Assembly (NCBI GenBank): GCA_964653285.1
Contig: CAZZEX010000043.1
Location: forward strand, 1 to 36,578
Reading direction: 5' to 3'
DNA length: 36,578 bases
Source: CAZZEX01 sp964653285
Lineage (GTDB): Bacteria > Chloroflexota > Anaerolineae > B4-G1
Under the pieces are notes generated by a model. The model was not told the origin of the DNA. It made no database searches and saw only the letters and a program-made list of their open reading frames with translations. Numbering within the stretch: the stretch's first letter is position 1; each line of letters starts with the position of its first letter. Positions 16,345-24,256 of the stretch are shown one piece after another. Both the position numbers and the translations under genes were made by a program.

Positions 16345-16463
16345 TTAGCGCCCGACGGTGATCAGCGTCATCTCCACGTACCGATCTTCCGCTTGTACCT
16401 CCGGATCCTCGGTTTCCCAATGCTCCTCCGGCGGCAAGATGCCCTCGACGACGAAGCGCGCCC
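16345..16463 (-). pseudogene. 3' remnant of a second copy of the solute-binding/OmpA gene
   Basis: This 119-base stretch matches 17103-17221, the end of the neighbouring solute-binding/OmpA-like gene, at 112 positions by my count. It keeps the reading frame and stop codon (ARFVVEGILPPEEHWE ... YVEMTLITVGR). Four of the seven differences are synonymous and three are conservative (Val/Ile, Ile/Thr), so the copy was probably once a functional paralogue. Everything upstream of it has been lost, and the toxin-antitoxin-like pair now adjoins it. Confidence 0.88.
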
Positions 16464-16484
16464 CTGACTGGAGAAGCGATCGGG

Positions 16485-16712
16485 CTAAACAAAAACGGCG
16501 ACAGGTACCGGTCGCTCTGTAGTGAAATTCTGACGGTGCAGTTTGATGCGTTCAATCTCGTGTAATGTTGCGGCGGTGAGGTAACTTTCTCCACAGTGCG
16601 GGCAACTAGTAACGGGGACATTCTCAATAATGAGCAAGTTTTCACCCTTGCCGTAACTGCGTGTCACGTGACGAATGCGAGCACCCTCCTGTCCACAAAT
16701 GTCGCAGATCAT
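16485..16712 (-). CDS. YgiT-type zinc-finger protein, putative antitoxin
   Basis: A 75-residue protein with two CxxC knuckles, CDIC near the start and CPHC near residue 37, matching the N-terminal zinc-finger half of MqsA/YgiT antitoxins. The C-terminal HTH of MqsA is absent, as in many stand-alone YgiT-type proteins. The short tail after TLHEIERIKLH may be the toxin-contacting part. It follows the DUF4258 gene by 18 bases on the same strand, with GGGAG before ATG 16712. Together they form a toxin-antitoxin-like pair; which partner is toxic is inferred from family precedent. Confidence 0.85.
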   Translation of the reverse strand: MICDICGQEGARIRHVTRSYGKGENLLIIENVPVTSCPHCGESYLTAATLHEIERIKLHRQNFTTERPVPVAVFV

Positions 16713-16730
16713 TGGTTTTCTCCCTGCTAT

Positions 16731-17012
16731 TTACACCAGATACACGGTAATAACAACCAATTTGCCAGTGACGCTTAACTTGGCAACCATCACTACTGAA
16801 TCACCTGCAATCGTTTGGCCCTCGACAAGGTATTTCCACTCTTCTATGACGCGGTCTTTCTGCCGCTCGACGATCTTGCCGGTAAGGATTCCGCGCTCGA
16901 CATCAAAAATGGATAAGTCCTCGTCATCCATTTCTTCTTCGGCGTGTAAGGTCATCACGTACTGTCGTGTACGGATTTTCTCCCGCATTCGCTTCAAGAT
17001 GCGGTCATACAT
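16731..17012 (-). CDS. DUF4258 family protein, putative toxin
   Basis: A 93-residue protein with the DUF4258 pattern: RQYVMTLHAEEEMDDEDLS, FDVERGILTGKIVERQKD, and the terminal VMVAKLSVTGKLVVITVYLV. These are small RelE/BrnT-like folds often paired with a YgiT zinc-finger partner, as here. AGGAG precedes ATG 17012. The pair is transcribed from a promoter with an overlapping dyad at 17038-17052. It separates the remnant at 16345-16463 from the intact gene at 17103. Toxicity is inferred, not seen. Confidence 0.83.
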   Translation of the reverse strand: MYDRILKRMREKIRTRQYVMTLHAEEEMDDEDLSIFDVERGILTGKIVERQKDRVIEEWKYLVEGQTIAGDSVVMVAKLSVTGKLVVITVYLV

Positions 17013-17037
17013 ACGGTTCTCCTGGCTGGCCTGGTTC

Positions 17038-17076
17038 TACAATGAAATTGTACCAAACTTGTTTACAGTGTAGCAA
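17038..17076 (-). promoter_or_regulatory. Promoter with overlapping dyad operator for the DUF4258/YgiT pair
   Basis: On the minus strand TTGCTA (17071-17076) is followed after 18 bases by TACAAT (17047-17052). The -10 box is one arm of a perfect dyad, TACAAT-TTC-ATTGTA, at 17038-17052. This is well placed for autorepression by the antitoxin or the complex. Confidence 0.65.
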
Positions 17077-17102
17077 GCGGTGTGATGGGCTAACTTCTTC
17101 CC

Positions 17103-18737
17103 TTAGCGTCCGACGGTGATCAACGTCATCTCCACGTACCGATCTTCCGCCTGTATTTCCGGATCCTCGGTTTCCCAATGCTCCTCCGGCGGCAAGGTGC
17201 CCTCGACGATGAAGCGCGCCCGGTCAATTCCCTGGGAAACCAGGTAATCCACCACCGATTGAGCGCGCGCCTCGGCAAATTCCAGAATTTCGTCTTTCGT
17301 GTACGTGCCGGGCGGCCCGGGCCAGGCCGCGCAGCCCTTGACTTGCAGGAACAGGCCCACGCTCTGCGACAGGGTAGGCATCACGCAATCGTCCAGAATG
17401 CGGCGCGACTCCAGCGTCAACTCTGTCGATTCGGGCAGGAAGGTGAAACGGCGGCAGGGCAGCACCACCAGTGTTGCCGCGTCATCGGTGCTGACGCCGG
17501 ATAAGTCGAATTTGGCAGAGAGAGAGAAACTGTCGTTGACCGGGTTGCCGTTGGCCTGTAAACTGGCCTGCGCGGCCGATCGAGACACAAAACCAGGGTC
17601 CACCAGATCGGTCACGTCATCGTCAGGCACCTCCATACCAGAGGCGGCCCAGACGAGCCGGGCTGTCTCCAGACGGTTAAGGATGGGCCTGGAGTCACGC
17701 ATGACGAAGGAGTTGTCGCCCAGGTCGGCCTGGGCCACACTCTCCAGCCACAAGACAAGATCGTCGCTGGCGCTCTCGGGGTAGACGAAACTCCAGTCGT
17801 TGTGTCCCCAGGCGGCAATCTGGGCTGCGGCCGTGTCAAAGTCCTCCACCTGTGCCTTCAGTGTATCAAACCAGGCGTCGTGAAAAGACTGCACCAGGTC
17901 GGCTTTGGCGGCAATGGATTGGCGGGACGTGACCACCACGTCAATGACGATACGCAACTGATTCGAACTGAGGAGAGGCACGCCGCCACCCGTTTCGGCC
18001 TCGTAAATGTCCGGTTCCCAGCCAGAAACAGCATCGGCTTGCCCCGCGTTGAAGACTTCGATGGCATCAGCGACACTATCCCGGGGTAGCAGCGTCACCT
18101 CAAAGCGCGGGTTCAACCGGGCAATGGAGAGGGTGTAATAGACGAAGTATTCGCCCACGCTGCCACGCGAGAAGGCAATCCGCTTGCCTCTCAGATCGTT
18201 GATGGTGGCGACATCCCGCACCCACAATTGGTCGGCGCCGGCGCTTTCATCAACGATGGCGGTGATGATGCCCGGGCTGCTCAAGGCTACCGAATCTAAC
18301 GTGGTGAGCAGGCAGTCCCATTGTCCACTATTGAGCAAGGCAGTGCGTTGTTCCTCGGAGATGTCGTAGGCAGGGTCGTCATCCAGTAAGAAAGGGACTA
18401 ACCCCAGGTGGAAGCCGTGCACAACGTCTTTGCCCGACATTTGCATCTGTTGCAGGGTAAAGTAACTGCCAAAAGCATCAGCGCCACAGACGTAGACGGG
18501 CAAGCCATCACCGGGGTCATAGTCGGGGGCGAAAACGGGGGCTGGCGACTCCAGTCGAATAGCGGGTGTGGCCTGACCCGTCGCAGGCGTCACTCCCACA
18601 GCGGCAGGAGTTGCAGTGGCACCGGCATCAGCAATCAGTTTACTGACAGCGTTGTAGGCGACTGCAGCGCAAACAATCAGCAGCGCAAGACCGACGATGG
18701 CGATAAAGATAATCCGGGTCCTATCCATATTTTCCAT
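17103..18737 (-). CDS. NMT1/SsuA-like binding domain fused to OmpA-like domain
   Basis: A 544-residue protein anchored by one N-terminal transmembrane helix (IIFIAIVGLALLIVCAAVAY) followed by an Ala/Thr/Pro linker. Residues about 75-340 resemble NMT1/SsuA-type solute-binding proteins, with GKRIAFSRGSVGEYFVYYTL and AVSGWEPDI. Residues about 425-544 resemble an OmpA/MotB peptidoglycan-binding domain: FTFLPESTELTLESRRILDD, then FAEARAQSVVDYLVSQGIDR. AGGAG lies six bases before ATG 18737. It appears to head the leftward cluster that continues with VWA and PspA proteins. No permease or ATPase is nearby, so a sensing role in the envelope is more likely than uptake. Confidence 0.83.
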   Translation of the reverse strand: MENMDRTRIIFIAIVGLALLIVCAAVAYNAVSKLIADAGATATPAAVGVTPATGQATPAIRLESPAPVFAPDYDPGDGLPVYVCGADAFGSYFTLQQMQMSGKDVVHGFHLGLVPFLLDDDPAYDISEEQRTALLNSGQWDCLLTTLDSVALSSPGIITAIVDESAGADQLWVRDVATINDLRGKRIAFSRGSVGEYFVYYTLSIARLNPRFEVTLLPRDSVADAIEVFNAGQADAVSGWEPDIYEAETGGGVPLLSSNQLRIVIDVVVTSRQSIAAKADLVQSFHDAWFDTLKAQVEDFDTAAAQIAAWGHNDWSFVYPESASDDLVLWLESVAQADLGDNSFVMRDSRPILNRLETARLVWAASGMEVPDDDVTDLVDPGFVSRSAAQASLQANGNPVNDSFSLSAKFDLSGVSTDDAATLVVLPCRRFTFLPESTELTLESRRILDDCVMPTLSQSVGLFLQVKGCAAWPGPPGTYTKDEILEFAEARAQSVVDYLVSQGIDRARFIVEGTLPPEEHWETEDPEIQAEDRYVEMTLITVGR

Positions 18738-19038
18738 GCATAACTCCTGTTTAGCAATCAGCAGTCAGTGGCTATCCGCTAACGGCTATCGGCAGTTTTC
18801 ACGTGCGTCTGGTGACGTTGTCATGTAGCCTAAATTGCGCAGGATGTCGTTGGCGCTTTGGCCGGGGACGATCTGGAATAGGATGTCCCCTCTTAGGATG
18901 TCCCCTCTACAGATTTATACGGTAAAAGCCGCGAAAAGTTGCCTGGCTACCTCAAAAGTGTCCGGTGGGGAATTGCTCGAGGGAATTGTAGCACATTATG
19001 CTCCAGACCTCAAGCCCGGGTGGATCGTCGTCTCTCGT
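18738..19038. other. Intergenic region with short repeats
   Basis: No gene is supported here. It contains short direct repeats: GGCTATCCGCTAACGGCTATC near 18770-18790 (its kin, GCTAACCGCT units, lie at 35046-35096), and two copies of AGGATGTCCCCTCT at about 18880-18908. The ribosome-binding site of the leftward gene lies at its left end, but I see no strong leftward promoter. Confidence 0.6.
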
Positions 19039-19066
19039 TTGACAGGCTGCAGAGGGGAAGTATAAT
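19039..19066 (+). promoter_or_regulatory. Near-consensus sigma70 promoter for the M23/SH3 gene
   Basis: TTGACA, 16 bases, TATAAT; both boxes match consensus. The start codon is about 52 bases downstream. Confidence 0.88.
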
Positions 19067-19117
19067 CACGACAGACACGAATCCGTGAAGGGAATGTGAC
19101 AAAAGGGCAAGGGAGAG

Positions 19118-20869
19118 ATGATGAGCAGCAAATTCAGGCTGCGGTGGCCCGTGGACGACCGCACCATCACGCAACACTTTGGCGAGAACCCGCACGTCTA
19201 CGCCCAATATAACCAGGCCGGCCACGAGGGACTCGACTTCCGAGCACCCGTTGGAGCCAGCATCTATGCTTGCGCGGATGGCGTGGTGTTCGACGTCCGG
19301 CCCAACGACGGTAACGCCTACGGTCTCCACGTGCGCATCCGGCACCGGGTTAATGGCTGCGAGTATCGCACCATCTACGCCCACCTGTCCAAGGTATTGG
19401 TCTCCAAGGGACAGCACGTGAGGGCCAGTGGACTTATCGCTCTATCCGGTAACACGGGCCACTCCTTCGGCCCTCACCTGCACCTGACCCTCAAACTGAT
19501 CGGTGCCAAGACCCCCGGCTACCCGGACGGGGTGGTGGATCCGCTCCCCTATTTGCAGGAGGTCGAAATCCCCGCGCCCAGTGATCTCACCATCTATACC
19601 ACCGACCAGGTGCGGCTACGCGCCAGGCCTACGACCGCTTCCGCGCAACTGGCGTGGCTGGACAGGGGCGAAGCGCTCACCGTGCTGGGCGACGCCGGCG
19701 GGGCCCGCGCCAGGGTGGGCCAGCGTGGGCAGTGGATCCAGGTGCAGCGCGCCGATGGGATGGATGGCTTCGTGGCCGCCTGGTACGTCCAACTCCAGCC
19801 ACCCAGCCCGGCACCGCCCGAACCCACGCCCGAACCAGAACCAGCACCGGCTGGCCCATTAGTCGTCTACGCCACCGAAGCGCTCAACGTGCGCAAGGGT
19901 CCCTCGACAGGCACCAGCCGCATCGCCATCGCCCTGCCCCACGAGCCGTTGGCGGTCATCGGCGACCAGGAGGCTGCGCTCACCGTGCTGGGCGACCGGG
20001 GCGAATGGTTGCAAGTGCGCCTACCCGACCCCTCGCCCGCCCCTTCGACAGGCTCAAGGCGTGGCTCAGAGCAGCGCGGGCTCAAGGGGTACGTCGCCGC
20101 CTGGTACGTGCAGACTGAGCCCGGCCCGGCGCCGGATACCCTGCTGACCGTTTACCCCACCGAGGATATGAACATGCGCGAGCGACCTGCAGTGAGTGGC
20201 CGGCTCATCGGGCGGCTTGCACAAAACGCGCCGCTCACGGTCCACGATGACCCGGAGCGCGCACGACCGTTGGTGGGCCGGTACGACGAATGGCTCTACG
20301 TGGAGACGGAGGAGGGGCAGCGAGGGTGGGTAGCGGCGTGGTACGTCCGAATCCAGCCTCCCAGTTTTGCGCTGCCCGAACCCCCGCCCGAACTGGCAGA
20401 GGCTGGCCCCTTGGTCGTCTACGCCACCGAAGCGCTGAACGTGCGCAAGGGGCCCTCGACAGGCAGCAGCCGCATCGCCATCGCCCTGCCCCATGAGCCG
20501 CTGTCCACGATTGGCGACCAGCGGGCTGTGCTGTCGAGGCTGGGTGAGCGAGGTGAGCGGCTGCAGGTGCGCCTCCCCCAGGGGAACAAGGGATACGTCG
20601 CCGCCTGGTACGTGCAGACTGAGCCCGGCCCGGCGCCGCCACCGGCACTGACCGTCTACCCCATACAGGATATGAATATGCGTGAACGGCCCGCGGTCAA
20701 CGCCCGGCGCATTGGGCAACTGGCGCACAACGCCCCGCTCACGGTCCACGACGACCCAGAGCGCGCAAGACCGTTGGTGGGCCGGTACGACGAGTGGCTC
20801 TACGTGGAGACGGAGAAGGGGCAGCGAGGGTGGGTGGCGGCATGGTACGTCTCGACGACGCCGATGTAG
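19118..20869 (+). CDS. M23 metallopeptidase with five SH3 repeats
   Basis: Residues about 10-145 form an M23 (LytM/DD-endopeptidase) domain with HEGLDFRAP and HLHLTLKL, giving the zinc-binding His, Asp and His residues. It is expected to cut peptidoglycan cross-bridges. Five bacterial SH3 repeats of about 70-85 residues follow, each ending in a VAAWYV motif and separated by Pro/Glu linkers. Repeats 2-3 and 4-5 are near-copies of one two-repeat unit. Repeat 2 has an extra Ser/Pro/Arg-rich insert of about 15 residues before its last strands. No signal peptide is visible, which is odd for a cell-wall enzyme. ATG 19121 has better spacing from GGGAG than ATG 19118. It converges with sppA 15 bases away. 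Confidence 0.93.
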   Translation: MMSSKFRLRWPVDDRTITQHFGENPHVYAQYNQAGHEGLDFRAPVGASIYACADGVVFDVRPNDGNAYGLHVRIRHRVNGCEYRTIYAHLSKVLVSKGQHVRASGLIALSGNTGHSFGPHLHLTLKLIGAKTPGYPDGVVDPLPYLQEVEIPAPSDLTIYTTDQVRLRARPTTASAQLAWLDRGEALTVLGDAGGARARVGQRGQWIQVQRADGMDGFVAAWYVQLQPPSPAPPEPTPEPEPAPAGPLVVYATEALNVRKGPSTGTSRIAIALPHEPLAVIGDQEAALTVLGDRGEWLQVRLPDPSPAPSTGSRRGSEQRGLKGYVAAWYVQTEPGPAPDTLLTVYPTEDMNMRERPAVSGRLIGRLAQNAPLTVHDDPERARPLVGRYDEWLYVETEEGQRGWVAAWYVRIQPPSFALPEPPPELAEAGPLVVYATEALNVRKGPSTGSSRIAIALPHEPLSTIGDQRAVLSRLGERGERLQVRLPQGNKGYVAAWYVQTEPGPAPPPALTVYPIQDMNMRERPAVNARRIGQLAHNAPLTVHDDPERARPLVGRYDEWLYVETEKGQRGWVAAWYVSTTPM

Positions 20870-20884
20870 TTAGCGGTCATTGAC

Positions 20885-21841
20885 TCACGGCCCCACGAAC
20901 CGGAACTGCAACGACGGCATGCCAGCCCAGCCCAGAATCTCCTCCAGCGTCGGCATCGCCGAGCGGGACTGGAAGCCATACATCAGGTCAGAGAAGGTGA
21001 GCGTCGACTTCAATTCGACCACCCGGGGCTCCCCCTCGATGCCGCCCAGTTCGGCCGCCTTCGCGATGGCATCGTCCAGCGTGCCCACATCGTCCACCAG
21101 TCCCAGTTTCAGCGCCTGCTGGCCAGTGTAGACTCTTCCGTCGGCCAGCTCGCGCACCTCCTCCAGCGACAGGTCCCGCGCCTGGGCCACGATCTCCACG
21201 AACCCCTCGTAGGTCTCGTCAATAATCTCCTCCCACAGCGCCTGCTCCTCCTCCGTCATCTCGCGGAAGGGACTGCCGATGTCCTTGCGTGGGCCGGAAG
21301 TGATGACCACCGCTTCCACACCAACCTTGTCCATCAGTTCCTCGGCGTTGATGAACTGGCTGATGACGCCGATGGAGCCGGTCAGCGTGTCCGGGTGGGC
21401 GAAGACGTAGTCGCCACCGCAGGCGATGTAGTAACCGCCCGAGGCGGCCATCTCGCCCATCCAGACGACGACCGGCTTCTCAAACTTCAGCAGCGCGCGG
21501 TAGATTCCGTCGGAGGCGACCACGCTGCCGCCGGGGCTGTTGACGCGCACTACAACTGCTTTGATGGAGGGATCGGCGTCGGCTTGTTCCAGCAGGTCGG
21601 CTACGCGCCCAGGGGTGATGCCCTGCGTGGTGAAGTACTCCTCAGAGCCGCTAGAGATGGTTCCGTCGAGCCGCATCACGGCCACGGCGTCGCCAAAGCC
21701 AACTGTCACCGGCGCGGGCTCCCCGGCCATGCGGCTCAGCGCGCCCAGCGTGAGGAGCCCCATCCCGGCACAACTGCACACCGGCAGCGCGAAGCCCAGC
21801 ACGAAAGCCAGAAACACCCATAGGATTGCGCGATCTTTCAT
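20885..21841 (-). CDS. sppA: Signal peptide peptidase SppA, S49 family
   Basis: Membrane-bound serine protease that degrades cleaved signal peptides. The 318-residue protein has an N-terminal transmembrane segment (ILWVFLAFVLGFALPV), then the S49 core. That core has RVNSPGGSV and MAASGGYYIA, the nucleophile Ser in TLTGSIGVI, and the Lys in YTGQQALKLGLVDD. This is the short, SppA36-like form with one catalytic domain. The start is ATG 21841 with AGGAGG. A GTG at 21868 overlaps the tyrS stop but has no ribosome-binding site. It follows tyrS by 23 bases and is probably cotranscribed. Confidence 0.95.
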   Translation of the reverse strand: MKDRAILWVFLAFVLGFALPVCSCAGMGLLTLGALSRMAGEPAPVTVGFGDAVAVMRLDGTISSGSEEYFTTQGITPGRVADLLEQADADPSIKAVVVRVNSPGGSVVASDGIYRALLKFEKPVVVWMGEMAASGGYYIACGGDYVFAHPDTLTGSIGVISQFINAEELMDKVGVEAVVITSGPRKDIGSPFREMTEEEQALWEEIIDETYEGFVEIVAQARDLSLEEVRELADGRVYTGQQALKLGLVDDVGTLDDAIAKAAELGGIEGEPRVVELKSTLTFSDLMYGFQSRSAMPTLEEILGWAGMPSLQFRFVGP

Positions 21842-21864
21842 TTGCCTCCTCTCGTTTTCTGCGT

Positions 21865-23175
21865 TCACTCTTCTGGTAGCACAAGACGCAGGAAGCGACG
21901 CTTACCTACTTGCAATATTCTATCTCTTGTAGCTACGAGTTGTATATTGCGGTGCCCGTTGACATCCTTCTCGCCCAAGATTGTGTGGGCAACACCACGT
22001 TTCAGTCCATGTATCAGCGTGTTGGGACTGGGCACGCGTTCGCCGTCCAATTTGACCGCGCCCTGCTGCACCAACCGGCGGGCCTCGCTCTTGCTGCGCG
22101 TCAGCCCGGCGGCGTGGATGATGTCCACGACGTTGGTCGGGCCGGCCAGCGCATAGGTCGGCATCTCCTCCGGCAACTGCCGCTGCTGGTGCACCCGCGC
22201 GAAGTGGGCGGCGGCTTTGCCGGCGGCCTCGTCCCCGTCGAAGATGGATACAATCTCCCAGGCCAGTTTCTTCTTCGCCTCCATCGGGTGCACCTCACCC
22301 CGCTCCACTGCCGCCAACAGTTGGTCAATCTGGTCCGGCGTCCAGCGGGTGATCAGTTCAAACCAGTTGCGCATGGCTGAGTCGGGGATGGACATGGTCT
22401 TGCCATATTTCGCCTCTGGGGGTTCGTCTATACCGACGTAGTTGCCCCGGCTCTTGGACATACGCAGCGTGCCATCGGTGCCGACGAGGATGGGGAAAGT
22501 GAGGCAGATCTGAGGTCGCAGCCCGAAGGCTTCCTGCAACTTGCGACCAGCCAGCAGGTTGAAGAGTTGCTCAGTCGCGCCAAGTTGGACGTCGGCTTTT
22601 AGCGTCACGGCGTCGTAGCCTTGCATCAGCGCGTAGAAGAACTCGTGCAGCCAGATGGGGTCGCCTCGCTTGTATCGTTGGGCGAAGTTATCCCGCGCCA
22701 GGAACTGCTGGACGGTGAAATTGGCCGCCAGGCCGATGACGTCCTCAAAGGTTAGTTTGGCCAACCAATCACCATTGTAGCGCACCTCGGTTTTTTCTGG
22801 GTCGAGTATCCTGTGCGCCTGCTGAACGTAGGTGCGAGCGTTCTCGGCTATCTCCTCGGGCGTGCGGCGCGGCCGGGCCTTGTCCTGATCGGAGGGGTCG
22901 CCGATCAGGGCGGTGAAGGTGCCGGTGACGAAGATGGCCTGGTGGCCCAGTTCCTGGAACTGCCGCAGTTTGCGCATGGTAACGGTGTGGCCCAGGTGAA
23001 TGTCGGGGGCGGTGGGGTCATAGCCACAGTAGACACGCAGCGGCTGTCCGGTCTTCTCTGCCTCGATCAACCGCTCGCGCAGTTCTGCTCGCATGTGCTC
23101 CTTGATCTGCTCGTCGCCGAATTCTGCACCGCGCATCAGAATAGCGGCCTGTTCGTCAATTGTGGGTCTGCTCAT
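21865..23175 (-). CDS. tyrS: Tyrosyl-tRNA synthetase
   Basis: Class I synthetase of 436 residues that charges tRNA-Tyr. The HIGH-type motif is DIHLGHTV near residue 60, the KMSKS-type motif is RMSKSRG near residue 245, and a C-terminal S4 RNA-binding domain (SKSEARRLVQQGAVKLDGE) is present. GAGAGG precedes ATG 23175. The reading frame stays open upstream to 23274, but that part overlaps the leader's terminator-like hairpin and lacks a ribosome-binding site, so the shorter start is preferred. A leader of about 200 bases precedes it. sppA follows. Confidence 0.97.
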   Translation of the reverse strand: MSRPTIDEQAAILMRGAEFGDEQIKEHMRAELRERLIEAEKTGQPLRVYCGYDPTAPDIHLGHTVTMRKLRQFQELGHQAIFVTGTFTALIGDPSDQDKARPRRTPEEIAENARTYVQQAHRILDPEKTEVRYNGDWLAKLTFEDVIGLAANFTVQQFLARDNFAQRYKRGDPIWLHEFFYALMQGYDAVTLKADVQLGATEQLFNLLAGRKLQEAFGLRPQICLTFPILVGTDGTLRMSKSRGNYVGIDEPPEAKYGKTMSIPDSAMRNWFELITRWTPDQIDQLLAAVERGEVHPMEAKKKLAWEIVSIFDGDEAAGKAAAHFARVHQQRQLPEEMPTYALAGPTNVVDIIHAAGLTRSKSEARRLVQQGAVKLDGERVPSPNTLIHGLKRGVAHTILGEKDVNGHRNIQLVATRDRILQVGKRRFLRLVLPEE

Positions 23176-23227
23176 CAGATACCTCTCATTTCTACTCCCA
23201 TCTCTTGGGTCAGGATAACCGGGTAAC

Positions 23228-23248
23228 AAAAAACCCACTCGGTGTGGG
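23228..23248 (-). terminator. Terminator-like hairpin in the tyrS leader
   Basis: On the minus strand a five-base CCCAC/GTGGG stem with a five-base loop is followed directly by six T residues. It lies between the tyrS promoter and its start codon, so it could act as an attenuator rather than a transcript end. The stem is short. Confidence 0.6.
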
Positions 23249-23381
23249 CCTGGGAAAAGCAGATCGCAGCACAAAGCGGCGCAGGCATCTGGCCGCTGCG
23301 CTACAATCTGCGAAAATAGGTGTACGTGCGTGCTCTCCAGGTCTGGCGTGCCAACTCCAAATACCCCCGTGGGTAGACCTC
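23249..23381 (-). promoter_or_regulatory. Structured 5' leader of tyrS, candidate regulatory RNA
   Basis: On the minus strand two structured parts precede the terminator. The first (23339-23380) closes with AGGTCT/AGACCT and encloses two small stems (ACCC/GGGT type and TGGC/GCCA type). The second is a long hairpin (23259-23311) with an outer GCAGAT/ATCTGC stem and an inner AGCGGC/GCCGCT stem. I do not find the T-box antiterminator consensus (GGTGGNACCGCG), although a synthetase leader would make a T-box the first guess. Confidence 0.5.
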
Positions 23382-23387
23382 GCCTAG

Positions 23388-23415
23388 ATTATACCGAAAA
23401 CGGGCAAAAAGGCAA
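23388..23415 (-). promoter_or_regulatory. Sigma70-type promoter for tyrS-sppA
   Basis: On the minus strand TTGCCT is followed after 16 bases by TATAAT. Transcription would begin near 23381, giving a leader of about 205 bases. Confidence 0.72.
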
Positions 23416-23464
23416 TTGGGCAAGCCGGTTGGATAGGGAGGGACTGCCGGACAGTGTATGACGG

Positions 23465-24052
23465 TTACGGCTCGATTCTGCTACCCAGCAGTTCCAGGAA
23501 CTTGCGCATCCACTCAGGATGAGCGGGCCAGGCCGGCGCTGTGACCAGGTTTCCGTCTACGTAGGCATTCGAGAAGGTCTCGTTGACCTCGCCCCACTTG
23601 GCCCCGGCCCGGATCAGATCGGGTTTGACAGCGGGGTAGGCCGTGCACAGTTTGCCCTCGACGACGCCTGCGGCGGCCAGCACCTGCTGTCCATGACAGA
23701 TCGAGGCGATGGGCTTGCCCGCTTCCGCGAAGTGGCGCACGATGTCCAGCACCTTCTCGTTCAGGCGGATGTACTCCGGCGCGCGGCCGCCTGGGATCAC
23801 CAGGCCGTCGTAGTCCTGGGGATCAATCCCCTCGAAGGTCGCGTTGACGGCGAAGTTGTGCCCGCGCTTCTCGGAGTAGGTCTGATCTCCCTCGAAATCG
23901 TGGACTGCAGTGCGCACGGTCCCGCCGGCCTCCTTGCCCGGGCAGACCGCGTGGACCGTGTGACCCACCATGGTCAACATCTGGAAGGGAACCATTGCCT
24001 CGTAGTCCTCGACGTAGTCCCCCACGAGCATAAGAATCTTTTTAGCAGCCAT
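23465..24052 (-). CDS. DJ-1/PfpI family protein
   Basis: A 195-residue class I glutamine-amidotransferase-like protein. It has the conserved Glu in DYVEDYEAMVP, LVIPGGRAPEYIR, and the nucleophile elbow Cys in ASICHGQQVL followed by AAAGVVEGKLCTAYPA. Relatives include PfpI/YhbO-type stress proteins and DJ-1-like glyoxalases; the sequence does not settle which reaction applies. AGGAGG stands five bases before ATG 24052. It is single on its strand; the kinase gene upstream ends about 200 bases away. Confidence 0.92.
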   Translation of the reverse strand: MAAKKILMLVGDYVEDYEAMVPFQMLTMVGHTVHAVCPGKEAGGTVRTAVHDFEGDQTYSEKRGHNFAVNATFEGIDPQDYDGLVIPGGRAPEYIRLNEKVLDIVRHFAEAGKPIASICHGQQVLAAAGVVEGKLCTAYPAVKPDLIRAGAKWGEVNETFSNAYVDGNLVTAPAWPAHPEWMRKFLELLGSRIEP

Positions 24053-24256
24053 CACTCCCTCCTTTCTTCTTTTCTCTTGCCAGCAGTCCCCCTCAACTCA
24101 GACTCTCGGTGGTCGTGCAGGCCACCATCTTTTGTGCTTTCGCATACGGCAATGCCTGTACTCTTTCCCGTGCTACCTCTCATCTCTGTCGTTATTGCGT
24201 ATTTGCCGGTACTGACGTACTCGCCGGTGTGGGCTACTTGTGGGTGCAAACCTGTG

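Noticed and set aside
16042..16467. Plus-strand gene over the VWA start and the gene remnant
   Set aside because: It is the opposite strand of a signal peptide and of the duplicated gene tail, with no family features.
23176..23274. N-terminal extension of TyrRS
   Set aside because: The open frame crosses the terminator-like hairpin, has no ribosome-binding site, and the residues do not resemble TyrRS. ATG 23175 is better.
23230..23400. Canonical T-box leader
   Set aside because: The antiterminator consensus and a recognisable stem I are not found by eye; kept only as an unclassified leader.
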